Shown piece after piece: positions 1 to 8,584 of a stretch of 49,130 nt of DNA. The stretch is taken from the NCBI GenBank assembly GCA_903895845.1, contig CAITVK010000111.1:1-49130 (forward strand), read 5' to 3'. Origin of the DNA: an uncultured Chitinophagaceae bacterium. GTDB taxonomy: Bacteria; Bacteroidota; Bacteroidia; Chitinophagales; Chitinophagaceae. Each line of letters begins with the position of its first letter. Position 1 is the stretch's first letter. A model generated the notes under the pieces. It was not told the origin of the DNA, searched no databases, and saw nothing but the letters and a program-made list of their open reading frames with translations. The position numbers were made by a program, and so were the translations under genes.

Positions 1-2621
1 ATAATAAACAAATCGGCCAACTGATAGTGGTCTGTAATTTCCTCTTCTGCAATAAACCCAATTAAAAAAACATTTCTCTCAAGATGCTTCGCCGTAATCA
101 ATTCTTTTAGCCTGGCTCTTTCCCGTTCATCTGGTTTGCCCGCAATCAGGTACTTTACATTTGGGTATTTATCAATTATTTCGGGCATCACATCTATCAC
201 TTTATCATACCCTTTATATTTTTCGGTATATGCCAATCGCGTTAGTGTAAGGATAACTTTGTCATTTTCCCCAATGTTATATCTTTTAACCAGCTGTATC
301 GGCTTTTGAAATTGAGTGGGATAATGGAAGAAAGGATCTATCGTATTGTAAAAAATTTCAATCTTATTAGAATCAATCCCATTTGTTTTTATAAGTTGTT
401 CCTTCGTAAAATGACTGACTGCCAATATCACATCACAGTTGTTGAGGAGCTTTTTCTTCATTCCAGAAAGCCTTCCCCAAACCTCAATACCATGTGCTAC
501 CACATATACCTTTGTTTTGGGATGAATTTTTTTGATGAGTAAGCCAAACAATGCCAGATTGATGTGGCCTAAAATTACTCTTTTATACCTGTAAGAATGA
601 ATGAGCTCCTTTATTACAAATGACAATTTCTCCTTCTTATATCCCCTGTAATTCTTATTATTAAAATATCTGGACTCACAATAGTTGTCATACATCGATG
701 CACTATCCGACAATAACAAGGCATTCTTTTCCAACTCAGATAGTGCACTTAGCAAAGCACGATTAAATTTTTCGATGCCCCCCATCGTTGTAAAAGTGCT
801 GGTACTATAAAAACAAGCCCTTTCGAAACCCATAGGTAGAAAAACAAATTCTTCTAGGGAATATTCAGCCAGTATATACGTCCAATATTTGCTCCAATGG
901 ATAATCGAGTGATTGAGTTGATAATACTTCTTTTCAAAGTCGACACCCCTATTCAATGGGGCTACATGGTTGATCCATTTGGCAAATGGAAAAGTAAACC
1001 CTTGCTTCTTTCTGTTCCAGATAGCGTTAGGCAAAATATTTTTAAATGCCTCAATCAACAAATATTTAGGCTTCTCTTCAAAGTTGAACTTAAGTTTTGG
1101 ATTGATACTATTACAAGCATTTATTACTTCCTTATCCAAAAAAGGCACCCGAACTTCTATTCCATGCCACATACTCATAAAGTCGGTATCCTTCAACAAT
1201 TGGTTCTGCATATACAAATGCTGCTCTACATGTGCAGCAAGCTGAGCTTCATTGTTTGTATTGGCCAATGGAACATTTACTTTTTTCAAAACACGTACAA
1301 CCTCACTCACAGATATATCCAATAGGTGTGCAATCTGTATTGGGTTGTAAATACCCCGATAAAAAAGATATTTGTTCTGTAGGGTATCTTCTTTAAGATA
1401 AGCAACCCTTTTTATTTTTTCATTAGGCAAATTGCTGATAGCCGATAGTACAAAGGAGGGCATCAGCATTAACCTTTGAAGCAGCCGACTTCTTTTGGTA
1501 GAATCATAGCCACCAAGCAATTCGTCTGCGCCCAAACCACTCAATACAGCAGTTAGTCCGTATGATTTAGCAAACTTGCATATAAAATAAGAGTTGATGC
1601 CATCAATGGAAGGTTGATCCATTGCCTCCATGATTTCTTTAAACTCCTGATGGAACATTTCACTGGTTACTAAAAAAGAATGATGCTCCACATTGGTTTG
1701 ATCGACAATCATTCTCTGATAAATTTCTTCAGAGAAATCTTGCTCTTCAAAAACAATAGATAATGTCTTCAGCTTTTGAGTTGTCAATTTAGAAGCAAGA
1801 ATGGTAAGAATACTCGAATCAATTCCTCCACTCAAAAAAACACCGATAGGAGCATCTGATATCAGGTGTCTTTCAACAGATTGTTCTATTTTTTCTTCAA
1901 GGTGCTTAACCGCTTGCTCCTTATTGTTAATTGTATTTTGGTAAGTATAAGTGTAGAATGGCGTAATAGCCATAGACAAGGAAGGCACATCGATAATAGC
2001 ATAGCTCCCCTTTGGAAAAGGCTTTACGCCCTGTAGCGTTGTGAAAGGTTCGGGCAAATGACCATAAGCAAAGAAAGGAATTTTCCATTCTTTATCTTCT
2101 TCCCAATCAGGATTCAATGCATTGAAAGCCCTTATCTCAGATGCAAAAATCAGTTTCTGCCCAGTAATATGGTAATATAATGGCTTGATGCCCGCATGGT
2201 CTCTTGCCAGAATAATACGCTTGTTGGGCTTATCCCAGATGGCAAGTGCAAACATGCCATTAAAAAGTTCGAAACACTGAACGCCCCAAAAAAGGAAGGC
2301 ATTGATAATTACTTCTGTATCAGAATGGGTATAAAAAACAAACCCTTCTTTTTCAAGAAGGGTCTTAATTGTAATGAAATTATAGATCTCCCCATTAAAT
2401 ATAATTTGTAGGTCACCATCCGTCGATTGCATTGGCTGATGACCGGCTTCGGACAAATCGAGTAATGCCAAACGCCTATGTCCCAATGCTAAATGGTCTT
2501 CTTTATCTATAAATACTCCCTTACCATCTGGACCACCTCTGTGCATAGCATCCCTCATTAAAAGTATATCTGCTTCCAGACTACTTGATGAGGGGTCGTA
2601 AATACCAGCAATTCTGCACAT
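1..2621 (-). CDS. Asparagine synthetase (glutamine-hydrolysing) fused in frame to a GT4 glycosyltransferase, partial
   Basis: The ATG is at 2621 and the frame stays open to the left edge (873 codons; 3' end outside the window). I read the whole frame by eye and found no stop. Residues 1-596 form a class II asparagine synthetase: Cys2 as the amidotransferase nucleophile (MCRIAGIYDP), RGGPDG, FNGEIYN, then the ATP-pyrophosphatase motif LSGGIDSS near residue 262. Residue 597 is a Met (833-831) beginning MGFERACFYSTSTFTTMGGI, the usual first strand and Gly-rich loop of a GT4 glycosyltransferase; later motifs RLAYTEKYKG and AHGIEVWG fit GT4. The second Rossmann domain is cut by the window edge, so the E-x7-E motif is not seen. 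It is the third gene of a Wza-Wzc polysaccharide operon, where AsnB-type enzymes usually amidate sugars or sugar precursors. A lost stop codon or a sequencing error could also join two genes. Confidence 0.85.
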   Translation of the reverse strand, partial: MCRIAGIYDPSSSSLEADILLMRDAMHRGGPDGKGVFIDKEDHLALGHRRLALLDLSEAGHQPMQSTDGDLQIIFNGEIYNFITIKTLLEKEGFVFYTHSDTEVIINAFLFWGVQCFELFNGMFALAIWDKPNKRIILARDHAGIKPLYYHITGQKLIFASEIRAFNALNPDWEEDKEWKIPFFAYGHLPEPFTTLQGVKPFPKGSYAIIDVPSLSMAITPFYTYTYQNTINNKEQAVKHLEEKIEQSVERHLISDAPIGVFLSGGIDSSILTILASKLTTQKLKTLSIVFEEQDFSEEIYQRMIVDQTNVEHHSFLVTSEMFHQEFKEIMEAMDQPSIDGINSYFICKFAKSYGLTAVLSGLGADELLGGYDSTKRSRLLQRLMLMPSFVLSAISNLPNEKIKRVAYLKEDTLQNKYLFYRGIYNPIQIAHLLDISVSEVVRVLKKVNVPLANTNNEAQLAAHVEQHLYMQNQLLKDTDFMSMWHGIEVRVPFLDKEVINACNSINPKLKFNFEEKPKYLLIEAFKNILPNAIWNRKKQGFTFPFAKWINHVAPLNRGVDFEKKYYQLNHSIIHWSKYWTYILAEYSLEEFVFLPMGFERACFYSTSTFTTMGGIEKFNRALLSALSELEKNALLLSDSASMYDNYCESRYFNNKNYRGYKKEKLSFVIKELIHSYRYKRVILGHINLALFGLLIKKIHPKTKVYVVAHGIEVWGRLSGMKKKLLNNCDVILAVSHFTKEQLIKTNGIDSNKIEIFYNTIDPFFHYPTQFQKPIQLVKRYNIGENDKVILTLTRLAYTEKYKGYDKVIDVMPEIIDKYPNVKYLIAGKPDERERARLKELITAKHLERNVFLIGFIAEEEITDHYQLADLFI

Positions 2622-2720
2622 ATTTAAAAAGGGGGCTAGTTAAAACTAGGAAGGCATTGAGGAAAAGAAAATTAATTAAAGAATAATTTTCACTTCCTCA
2701 ATGCCTCGTTTGCTGTGCAA

Positions 2721-5138
2721 CTAGATTTTAAAGAGAGACTTTATTTTCGTCCAAAGGGTAATGCGTTCACTGCCGTAACGGTAGTTGTAGTTGTAATTGT
2801 AGCTATAACCATAGCCATAGCCATAACCATAACCATAGTAAGAATTGATACCACCAATTTTCACATCATTTACCAGAATGCCGATATTGGGTAGCAAATT
2901 CTGGGTATATAACTCATTTATAAATGGCAACTGTTTTTTTACAGTAAACCGCTGACGAACGATATAGATAGTTGCATCACAAAGCTGTGCAATAATTTTA
3001 GAGTCACTCACAAGCCCAACAGGAGCAGAGTCAATAATAATCAAGTCGAACTGTGTTTTTAGGTACGCCATAAACTCTCCCATCCTAGGATCCATAATCA
3101 TCTCGGATGGATTTGGAGGAATGATACCAGCAGGAACGATATATAGGTTCTCTGTGTTAGGAATTGGAATCGGGATAGATTCGGCAGGTACCTGACCAAG
3201 CATAAAGTGGGTAATCCCTTTTACGTTGATTAACCCCAATGATTTTGCAATTTTAGGTTTACGTAAATCCAGTTCCAATATAACTGTTTTCTTACCTGCA
3301 ATACCCCATACAGCAGCCAAGTTCATGGAACAGAATGTCTTACCCTCTCCGGCAATACTTGAAGTTACCAACAAAACAGGAGACTTGATATTGGCACCTA
3401 ATAGAAAACTAACATTGGTTCTTAGAATCCTAAACTGCTCTGCCAATACACTTCTATCCTTGTTGCTTACAACCAAAACACGATTCTGGCTACTGTGGTG
3501 CGCTACTTCACCAATGATTGGAGCGACTGTAACCCGCGCGATGTCGTTTCTTACAATAATTTTATCATTCAATAAATCTATCAGATAAATGAAAATAATA
3601 GGAATCAGGAATCCCACTACAAAAGAACTACGATATGTACCCGCCACATCGGGACTTACCTGACCACCGCTTACAGCTGGATCAATAGGGATGGAATTAC
3701 CAATTGTGGATGCACGAGTGATTTCTGATTCTTCCCTTTTTTGAAGCAAGAATAAATACTCTTTTTCCTTGATACCTTCCTGGCGCATTATTTCCAGATA
3801 GGTGCGCTCACGCTCTGGAATGATTCTCAATTTGGATAATTGCTCTTCCGATTGATCTTGATATGCCTTGTTAAGCGCTATTGAATTTTTGCTGATATTT
3901 GATAAATCCTCTAAAATATTGATACGTAACTTTTCTAGTTGACTGTCCAGATTTTTGGCTAAATGGTTATCTGGAGTAGTAGTCTTCAATAGTTCAACTC
4001 TTTTAAGTTGCAATGTATTGTATTGAGTGACCAAAGCAGTCAAAGCAACATCTGTAATATCAAAAGGGGTAACAACCAGTTCATATTTTTTTCTTGGGTT
4101 AGAGAGGTACTCCCTGATTTCTTTTATAACTTCAGATTTAACATCCAAAGCCACCATTTTTTCTTTTAATACGTCAGATTTGGTAAATTCCAATTTGCTC
4201 TGCTCCTCCAACGGTACTACACCATTCTGTTGTTTGAAACCTTGCAATTCGTCTTCTATCTTCCCAAGTTCTCCTGTCAAAACGGTTAGACGTTCATCAA
4301 TAAAACGTATGGTATTATCTACAATCTTATTTTTATCCTCAACATTCACATCATTGTACACATTAACCAACGTATTAAGGATATCACGTCCTTTTTGAGG
4401 CACTTCCATATTGATGCTCAAACTTAGGATACTCGTTTCCTTTGACAGCTGCCTTATTTGCAATCCCCCTGCTATCCCTCCCGCAACATTTGCAGTCGGC
4501 TGGTAACTGATAATATATTTGTTGTCCTTTTGTATTTCGTTGGGATCAAAAAATACACGCATTTTCCCAAAGGGATACTCCACAATGTCGCCACTGAATA
4601 TTTTTTTGTACCGATTGGGACCGAATTGAATGTACACGCTTTCCCTCTTTCGAACCAGAATGATTCCTGCACCTATTGAGCTGTCTTTTAATTCAACCCA
4701 ATTGGCATGGATACTCGTGTTACCATACAATTCAATTCTTTTGATATTTCCTTCGTTATAGTATTGCCAGTTTAGGTTTAATATCCTGACTACCCTAGAT
4801 AGCATTGAGTTGGACTTAATCATCTCAATTTCATTTGCCAGATTGGTTTTTTTCTTGTACGTAGTTAAGTTTTCTGAAATCAAGTCTTCCCCTCCACCTC
4901 TACTACTTTTATCATCTTTGATCAATAAAGAAATAGAAGAACTGTAAATAGGTACTTTGTACCTCAAATTGATATATGCAACGGTGAGAGCTATGCCAAC
5001 TGAAACAATAAACAAGGGTAAGAACACAATGTATTTGTACACTATTTCTTTACCCGAAAGCTTTGCTGGGGGTGCTACATCCTGCAACACATTTTTATTC
5101 TGACTTCCAGAGTGTAATTGTTGTGGGGTACTTGTCAT
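2721..5138 (-). CDS. Wzc-like polysaccharide co-polymerase and BY-kinase
   Basis: Inner-membrane tyrosine autokinase that controls chain length and export of capsule or exopolysaccharide. From the preferred start (ATG at 5138, MTSTPQQ; 805 aa) there is a first membrane segment at about residues 37-56, a long periplasmic coiled-coil Wzz/GNVR region, a second membrane segment at about 505-524, then the cytoplasmic kinase. The kinase has Walker A (SSIAGEGKT, about 593-600), Walker A' (VILELDLRKPK) and Walker B (DLIIIDSAPVG). The C-terminus carries 12 tyrosines alternating with Gly or Asn (about 767-788), the usual autophosphorylation tail in an extreme form. A longer reading to 5186 would overlap the upstream gene; the ATG at 5138 follows its stop after one base, which suggests translational coupling. 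Confidence 0.93.
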   Translation of the reverse strand: MTSTPQQLHSGSQNKNVLQDVAPPAKLSGKEIVYKYIVFLPLFIVSVGIALTVAYINLRYKVPIYSSSISLLIKDDKSSRGGGEDLISENLTTYKKKTNLANEIEMIKSNSMLSRVVRILNLNWQYYNEGNIKRIELYGNTSIHANWVELKDSSIGAGIILVRKRESVYIQFGPNRYKKIFSGDIVEYPFGKMRVFFDPNEIQKDNKYIISYQPTANVAGGIAGGLQIRQLSKETSILSLSINMEVPQKGRDILNTLVNVYNDVNVEDKNKIVDNTIRFIDERLTVLTGELGKIEDELQGFKQQNGVVPLEEQSKLEFTKSDVLKEKMVALDVKSEVIKEIREYLSNPRKKYELVVTPFDITDVALTALVTQYNTLQLKRVELLKTTTPDNHLAKNLDSQLEKLRINILEDLSNISKNSIALNKAYQDQSEEQLSKLRIIPERERTYLEIMRQEGIKEKEYLFLLQKREESEITRASTIGNSIPIDPAVSGGQVSPDVAGTYRSSFVVGFLIPIIFIYLIDLLNDKIIVRNDIARVTVAPIIGEVAHHSSQNRVLVVSNKDRSVLAEQFRILRTNVSFLLGANIKSPVLLVTSSIAGEGKTFCSMNLAAVWGIAGKKTVILELDLRKPKIAKSLGLINVKGITHFMLGQVPAESIPIPIPNTENLYIVPAGIIPPNPSEMIMDPRMGEFMAYLKTQFDLIIIDSAPVGLVSDSKIIAQLCDATIYIVRQRFTVKKQLPFINELYTQNLLPNIGILVNDVKIGGINSYYGYGYGYGYGYSYNYNYNYRYGSERITLWTKIKSLFKI
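2779..2840. repeat. Hexanucleotide microsatellite inside the kinase gene
   Basis: About ten imperfect copies of a six-base word (CCATAG, CCATAA, TTGTAG and similar on the plus strand) encode the alternating Tyr-Gly and Tyr-Asn tail of the Wzc-like kinase. The copies are close enough for slipped-strand change, and each gain or loss would stay in frame and alter the tyrosine number by one. Confidence 0.8.
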
Positions 5139-5139
5139 T

Positions 5140-5916
5140 TTACTTCTTGAGATATAAAAATAAAGCCAATGTTGTCGTAATAACACTGACCAAGCTTGTT
5201 ATGAGTGAGACATTATTAAGAAATGTCTGATTTGTTTGTTGTCGTATTTTCTGAAGGGTTGGCTCTACAAAAATCAAGTCATTTTGCCTTAGAAAATAAT
5301 AAGGCGACTTGTAGATGTTGTGTGACCGGATATCTATTCTTGCAAAGTCTCTTTGTCCATTGTCTTCCCTTACAATCAACACATTATCTTTTCTTCCAGT
5401 GAAAGGTATATCACCCGACAAGGTGATCGCCTCCAGAATTGTTAATTTCCCATCAGGAATAGGTAGTTCTCCGGGATGTCCAACTTCACCCATTACCAGA
5501 ATCTTTGCATTGGCATATTGTACCGTTACAATTGGGTCTACCAAAAATTTTGCTAAAGAATCTAGTAGCAAACTTCTCACCTCTGTGAGTGTTTTACCTT
5601 CAACACTTATTTTGCCAAACTGTGGAAATAAGATTGTTCCATCTTTTTCAACCAGATATCCAGTAGCGGTAGCACTAACCACACCAGATCCAGCAACAGA
5701 TAGATTGTATGGTATTGCTGACTCAGGATTCAATGCAGAAACCTGAATAGAAATCCTGTCATCTACCTTGATAGTTGCAGAATAGTGTGAGAGAGCCCTT
5801 TGGGTACTGTCAAGCGCATCATTAAAATATAGTTGTTCCTGTAACTTTCGCTGATAATTACAGGAGGATAGTAGCGCCGATGCTACAAGAAGGAATAAAT
5901 ATATCTGCGTTCTCAT
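5140..5916 (-). CDS. Wza-like polysaccharide export outer-membrane lipoprotein
   Basis: Outer-membrane export component for the polysaccharide made by this operon. The N-terminus is a lipoprotein signal (VASALLSSC, lipobox Cys at residue 19). A poly-export domain follows (DDRISIQVSALNPESAIPYN; VEKDGTILFPQFGKISVEGKT), then an SLBB-type soluble ligand-binding region (VMGEVGHPGELPIPDGKLTI) and a C-terminal hydrophobic helix ending in LYLKK. At 258 aa it is short for Wza but normal for Bacteroidota versions. It is the first gene of the operon; its TAA is separated by one base from the kinase ATG. The 700 bp upstream are non-coding and hold a possible promoter and operator. Confidence 0.92.
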   Translation of the reverse strand: MRTQIYLFLLVASALLSSCNYQRKLQEQLYFNDALDSTQRALSHYSATIKVDDRISIQVSALNPESAIPYNLSVAGSGVVSATATGYLVEKDGTILFPQFGKISVEGKTLTEVRSLLLDSLAKFLVDPIVTVQYANAKILVMGEVGHPGELPIPDGKLTILEAITLSGDIPFTGRKDNVLIVREDNGQRDFARIDIRSHNIYKSPYYFLRQNDLIFVEPTLQKIRQQTNQTFLNNVSLITSLVSVITTTLALFLYLKK

Positions 5917-6629
5917 TCTATAAATTGTTATATTAATTTAAAAGCAACGTCAAGCACTTACATAGCTTCGCCCCCTCACTCCCAAGCCATCGTCTGAAAC
6001 TTAACGAAAATGTAATAGTGTATCCGATGTCTTTAGTATAAATAATAAGGTCTTAGGAAGAAAATAAACTAATCACATTACCAGATAATAGTAATTGTTA
6101 ATATTATACTTTCTAACTAAAACCTTTGATATACATATTTTTTGAGTGCCTTACTAATGCCCAACAATCTGACAAGGCAACAAATATAGCAATTGATGAT
6201 GTTAACTCATCAATCAAGTAAATATTACCTATTTAGTAGTAGTAAATAATCACCCCTGTTATCGGTGTTCGACATCCTAAATCAAACTAATTTCTTGACA
6301 TTATCAGCGACTATCCGCCATTTTGTAGAAGTAGCCTTATGCTATTGACCCATTAATAAAAGGAAAAGGAAATCTGACTTTGGATTGTAGTTATACTTTT
6401 CCTTATCAACAAATTAAGTTTTCTAGATTCCATTTACCACCCCTACAAGCCGTTATTTGGTTTCGGATTCTGGATTTAAAAGCGTCAAAACAACTTAAGT
6501 TATTAAGTAGTTCTAGCAAATTACACCACACCTTTGTTTCTTTCGGCACTTTGAAACTGTCTGAGTTAATTATTTGATATTTCTCGTGGTTAAATATTTT
6601 ATTCCTTACTTTGAGCCTTTGATTAACAA
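5917..6629. other. Divergent intergenic region between polysaccharide operon and sigma factor
   Basis: About 710 AT-rich bases with no convincing ORF on either strand. The only clear structure is an inverted repeat beside a -7-like box at 6181-6213 (listed separately). It must contain the promoters of the export operon (minus) and the sigma factor (plus). Confidence 0.6.
6181..6213 (-). promoter_or_regulatory. Candidate promoter -7 box with adjacent operator-like inverted repeat
   Basis: On the minus strand, 6188-6181 reads TATATTTG, an exact match to the Bacteroidota -7 consensus TAnnTTTG. Immediately upstream lies TTGATGA-TGTTAAC-TCATCAA (6193-6213), a perfect 7-bp inverted repeat with a 7-bp spacer, placed where a regulator would cover the -33 region. 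No good TTTG -33 box is seen, and the leader to the ATG at 5916 would be about 265 nt, so this is a candidate only. Confidence 0.35.
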
Positions 6630-7196
6630 ATGAGAGATATGAGTCCTTCTGTGCAGGCAACCGATTGGGTAAACAAATATGGGGACATCCTCTACAACTA
6701 CACACTAAAAAGGGTTTCGGACAAGGGTTTGGCAGAAGACCTCGTACAGGATACCTTTTTGAGTGCGTGGAAAAGCAGAGATACCTACAAGTCCGAGGCA
6801 TCTGAAAAGACCTGGCTTTTTGCTATCTGTAAGAATAAAATTATAGATCATTACCGAAAGAAAAGCACCAGCAATGTTCAATATGCAGAAGTGGACACCA
6901 GCAGTAATTTCTTTGATGAAGCAGAACATTGGACGCGTGAAGACCAACCAAACGAATGGGGCATTAATTATCATCAGCCCGTTGAAACAAAAGAATTTTA
7001 TGGCATCCTAGACTTTTGCAAGAAGAAATTGCAGGAGATGCAGCAAAGCGTATTTGTAATGAAATATATGGATGACCTAAGTGCAGAAGAGATTTGTAAG
7101 GTTCTTAACATTTCTTCGTCCAACTATTGGGTACTGATACATAGGGCAAAGCTGCAACTGAGAAAGTGCCTGGAGTTAAATTGGATTAACAGTTAA
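6630..7196 (+). CDS. ECF-type RNA polymerase sigma factor
   Basis: Sigma-70 family, extracytoplasmic-function class, 188 aa. Region 2 is at about residues 15-80 (ILYNYTLKRVSDKGLAEDLVQDTFLSAWK; TWLFAICKNKIIDHYRKK) and region 4 at about 130-180 (LQEMQQSVFVMKYMDDLSAEEICKVLNISSSNYWVLIHRAKLQLRKCL). The Q-D-T-F and helix-turn-helix signatures are intact. A second Met at codon 4 (6639) is an equally plausible start. The next gene, 10 bp downstream, encodes a small zinc-finger protein of the kind that follows such sigma factors in Bacteroidota, so the pair is probably co-transcribed. It lies divergent to the polysaccharide operon, which it might regulate; that link is inference. Confidence 0.93.
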   Translation: MRDMSPSVQATDWVNKYGDILYNYTLKRVSDKGLAEDLVQDTFLSAWKSRDTYKSEASEKTWLFAICKNKIIDHYRKKSTSNVQYAEVDTSSNFFDEAEHWTREDQPNEWGINYHQPVETKEFYGILDFCKKKLQEMQQSVFVMKYMDDLSAEEICKVLNISSSNYWVLIHRAKLQLRKCLELNWINS

Positions 7197-7206
7197 AGGG
7201 AACAAA

Positions 7207-7449
7207 ATGAGTTTACTGAATATAAGTTGTAAAAAGGCTACTTACCTGATCTCTAAAAAAGAGCAGGGTAAAATAAGCCTGTTCGATCGGTTAACCCTCT
7301 GGTTACACCTCGGTATTTGTTCTCTTTGCAAAAGATTTGAAAAACAAACTGGCTTTATCATCAAGCAAGCAAAACATACACACACAGAAGAAAAACTTTC
7401 AGAAGAAGCAAAAGAAAGAATAAGCAAGGTGTTAGACAGTAGTTATTAG
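7207..7449 (+). CDS. Small zf-HC2-like protein, possible anti-sigma factor
   Basis: 80 aa. It begins MSLLNISCKKATYLISKKEQG and continues to WLHLGICSLCKRF, giving the H-x3-C-x2-C zinc-finger pattern of anti-sigma (zf-HC2/ZAS) proteins, with an additional upstream Cys in the SCKKAT motif. There is no membrane segment, unlike classical ZAS anti-sigma factors, so it would be cytoplasmic. It follows the ECF sigma gene by 10 bp and probably binds that sigma factor. Confidence 0.75.
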   Translation: MSLLNISCKKATYLISKKEQGKISLFDRLTLWLHLGICSLCKRFEKQTGFIIKQAKHTHTEEKLSEEAKERISKVLDSSY

Positions 7450-7510
7450 TCTAAAAGATTAAGTCGCATCCCGCTATCTGCTAACTTAATTGTATCAAAA
7501 ACTGTCTCGC

Positions 7511-8578
7511 TTAAACCAACAATGAATTCAGGGTCTTGTCATACGCAGCATTGTCTTTAAACATTTGTAGTCCTTCTCTTGTAGACAGGTAGCGGCATCC
7601 TTTTTTATGGTTGATGACAGAGACTTTATACATCATCACCCAGTGTCTTATTATTTCTTTGTAGGCGAAGAAAATAGAATGTCTCGGGTCGTACATGTGG
7701 GTAGGGTCAGAGCCTGCTCCGTTTATTTCAATGATGCAGAATTTCTTACCTGCTGCCAGTTCTTCCCAGGAATTGAAGCGGATATCTAAGCGGCCATAAT
7801 AAAAACCTTCAATCTGAGTGCAAACAGCATTGATTACTTCAGTCAGCCTTTCATCAATCCGATGGCTTTCATCCACAAACAAACATCCGCGTGAATGACT
7901 TCCATACGGTAGCAGTACTTCTGTTTCCCCATCTGGCAAAATAGTATTAAGCTTATCAGTAATTAACTTCTTCAACACGGGCAACTGAAGAATATAGCGA
8001 TTGTTTTGTTGCAGCAACTGAAGTATCGTACTCCTGCCATCACCTGTTACCCTCACAAACTCTTTACCCACAATACCAGTAATCTTACCCTTCGTTTCGT
8101 TGGGCATCCGCACATAGAACAAGCCCATTTCTTTGGGATAGGGTATAAAGTTCTGTAGCACATAAGGCACAGTGTACAATGGCAGCACTATTTCCAGTTC
8201 CTGTTCGTTACTCACTTTCCTAACAGCCCTTCCTCTTGCACCATTATCTGGTTTGATAATGAGTGGAAACGCTATCCCCTTCTCTCTTACGCCCTCAATG
8301 ACAGTAGCATAGGGGATTCCATTGTCAAAATAGATAGTTTTTGGCTTATATGCATCAGGAATCAGCGGGTCTATGGCACTCTTCGTCTCCATCAGAAAGC
8401 CACCATTCTTGATAGTGGGATTGGCAGCTGCAAAGAAGAAAAAGGAGCGTGCCCGTATACCAAACCACAGATAAACCAGATACATAGGCGCATAAACTAC
8501 ATCAAAAGGCCAGTATTCCCAGTTGAACAAGCGAATAAGGAATGGTTGCTGACGGAGTTGTTGCACTAGTTTAGTCAT
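7511..8578 (-). CDS. ATP-grasp domain protein
   Basis: 355 aa; a carboxylate-amine or thiol ligase fold resembling D-Ala-D-Ala ligase, substrate unknown. Visible ATP-grasp elements are FPLIIKPDNGARGRAVRKV (phosphate-binding strand and loop, residues about 98-116), LQNFIPYPKEMGLFYVRMP, the strand LDIRF and the metal-binding strand CIIEINGAGSDP near residue 285. The N-terminal 50 residues are aromatic and hydrophobic (FNWEYWPFDVVYAPMYLVYLWFG), perhaps a membrane-proximal helix. It is the last gene of a tight operon, 6 bp after the NRDE gene. A function in modifying cell-wall or peptide substrates is possible but not shown. Confidence 0.8.
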   Translation of the reverse strand: MTKLVQQLRQQPFLIRLFNWEYWPFDVVYAPMYLVYLWFGIRARSFFFFAAANPTIKNGGFLMETKSAIDPLIPDAYKPKTIYFDNGIPYATVIEGVREKGIAFPLIIKPDNGARGRAVRKVSNEQELEIVLPLYTVPYVLQNFIPYPKEMGLFYVRMPNETKGKITGIVGKEFVRVTGDGRSTILQLLQQNNRYILQLPVLKKLITDKLNTILPDGETEVLLPYGSHSRGCLFVDESHRIDERLTEVINAVCTQIEGFYYGRLDIRFNSWEELAAGKKFCIIEINGAGSDPTHMYDPRHSIFFAYKEIIRHWVMMYKVSVINHKKGCRYLSTREGLQMFKDNAAYDKTLNSLLV

Positions 8579-8584
8579 ACACTA

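Noticed and set aside
897-1325. Plus-strand ORF of 142 codons and neighbouring ORFs in 0.3-2.4 kb
   Set aside because: They lie antisense to the AsnB-glycosyltransferase frame and show no recognisable domains.
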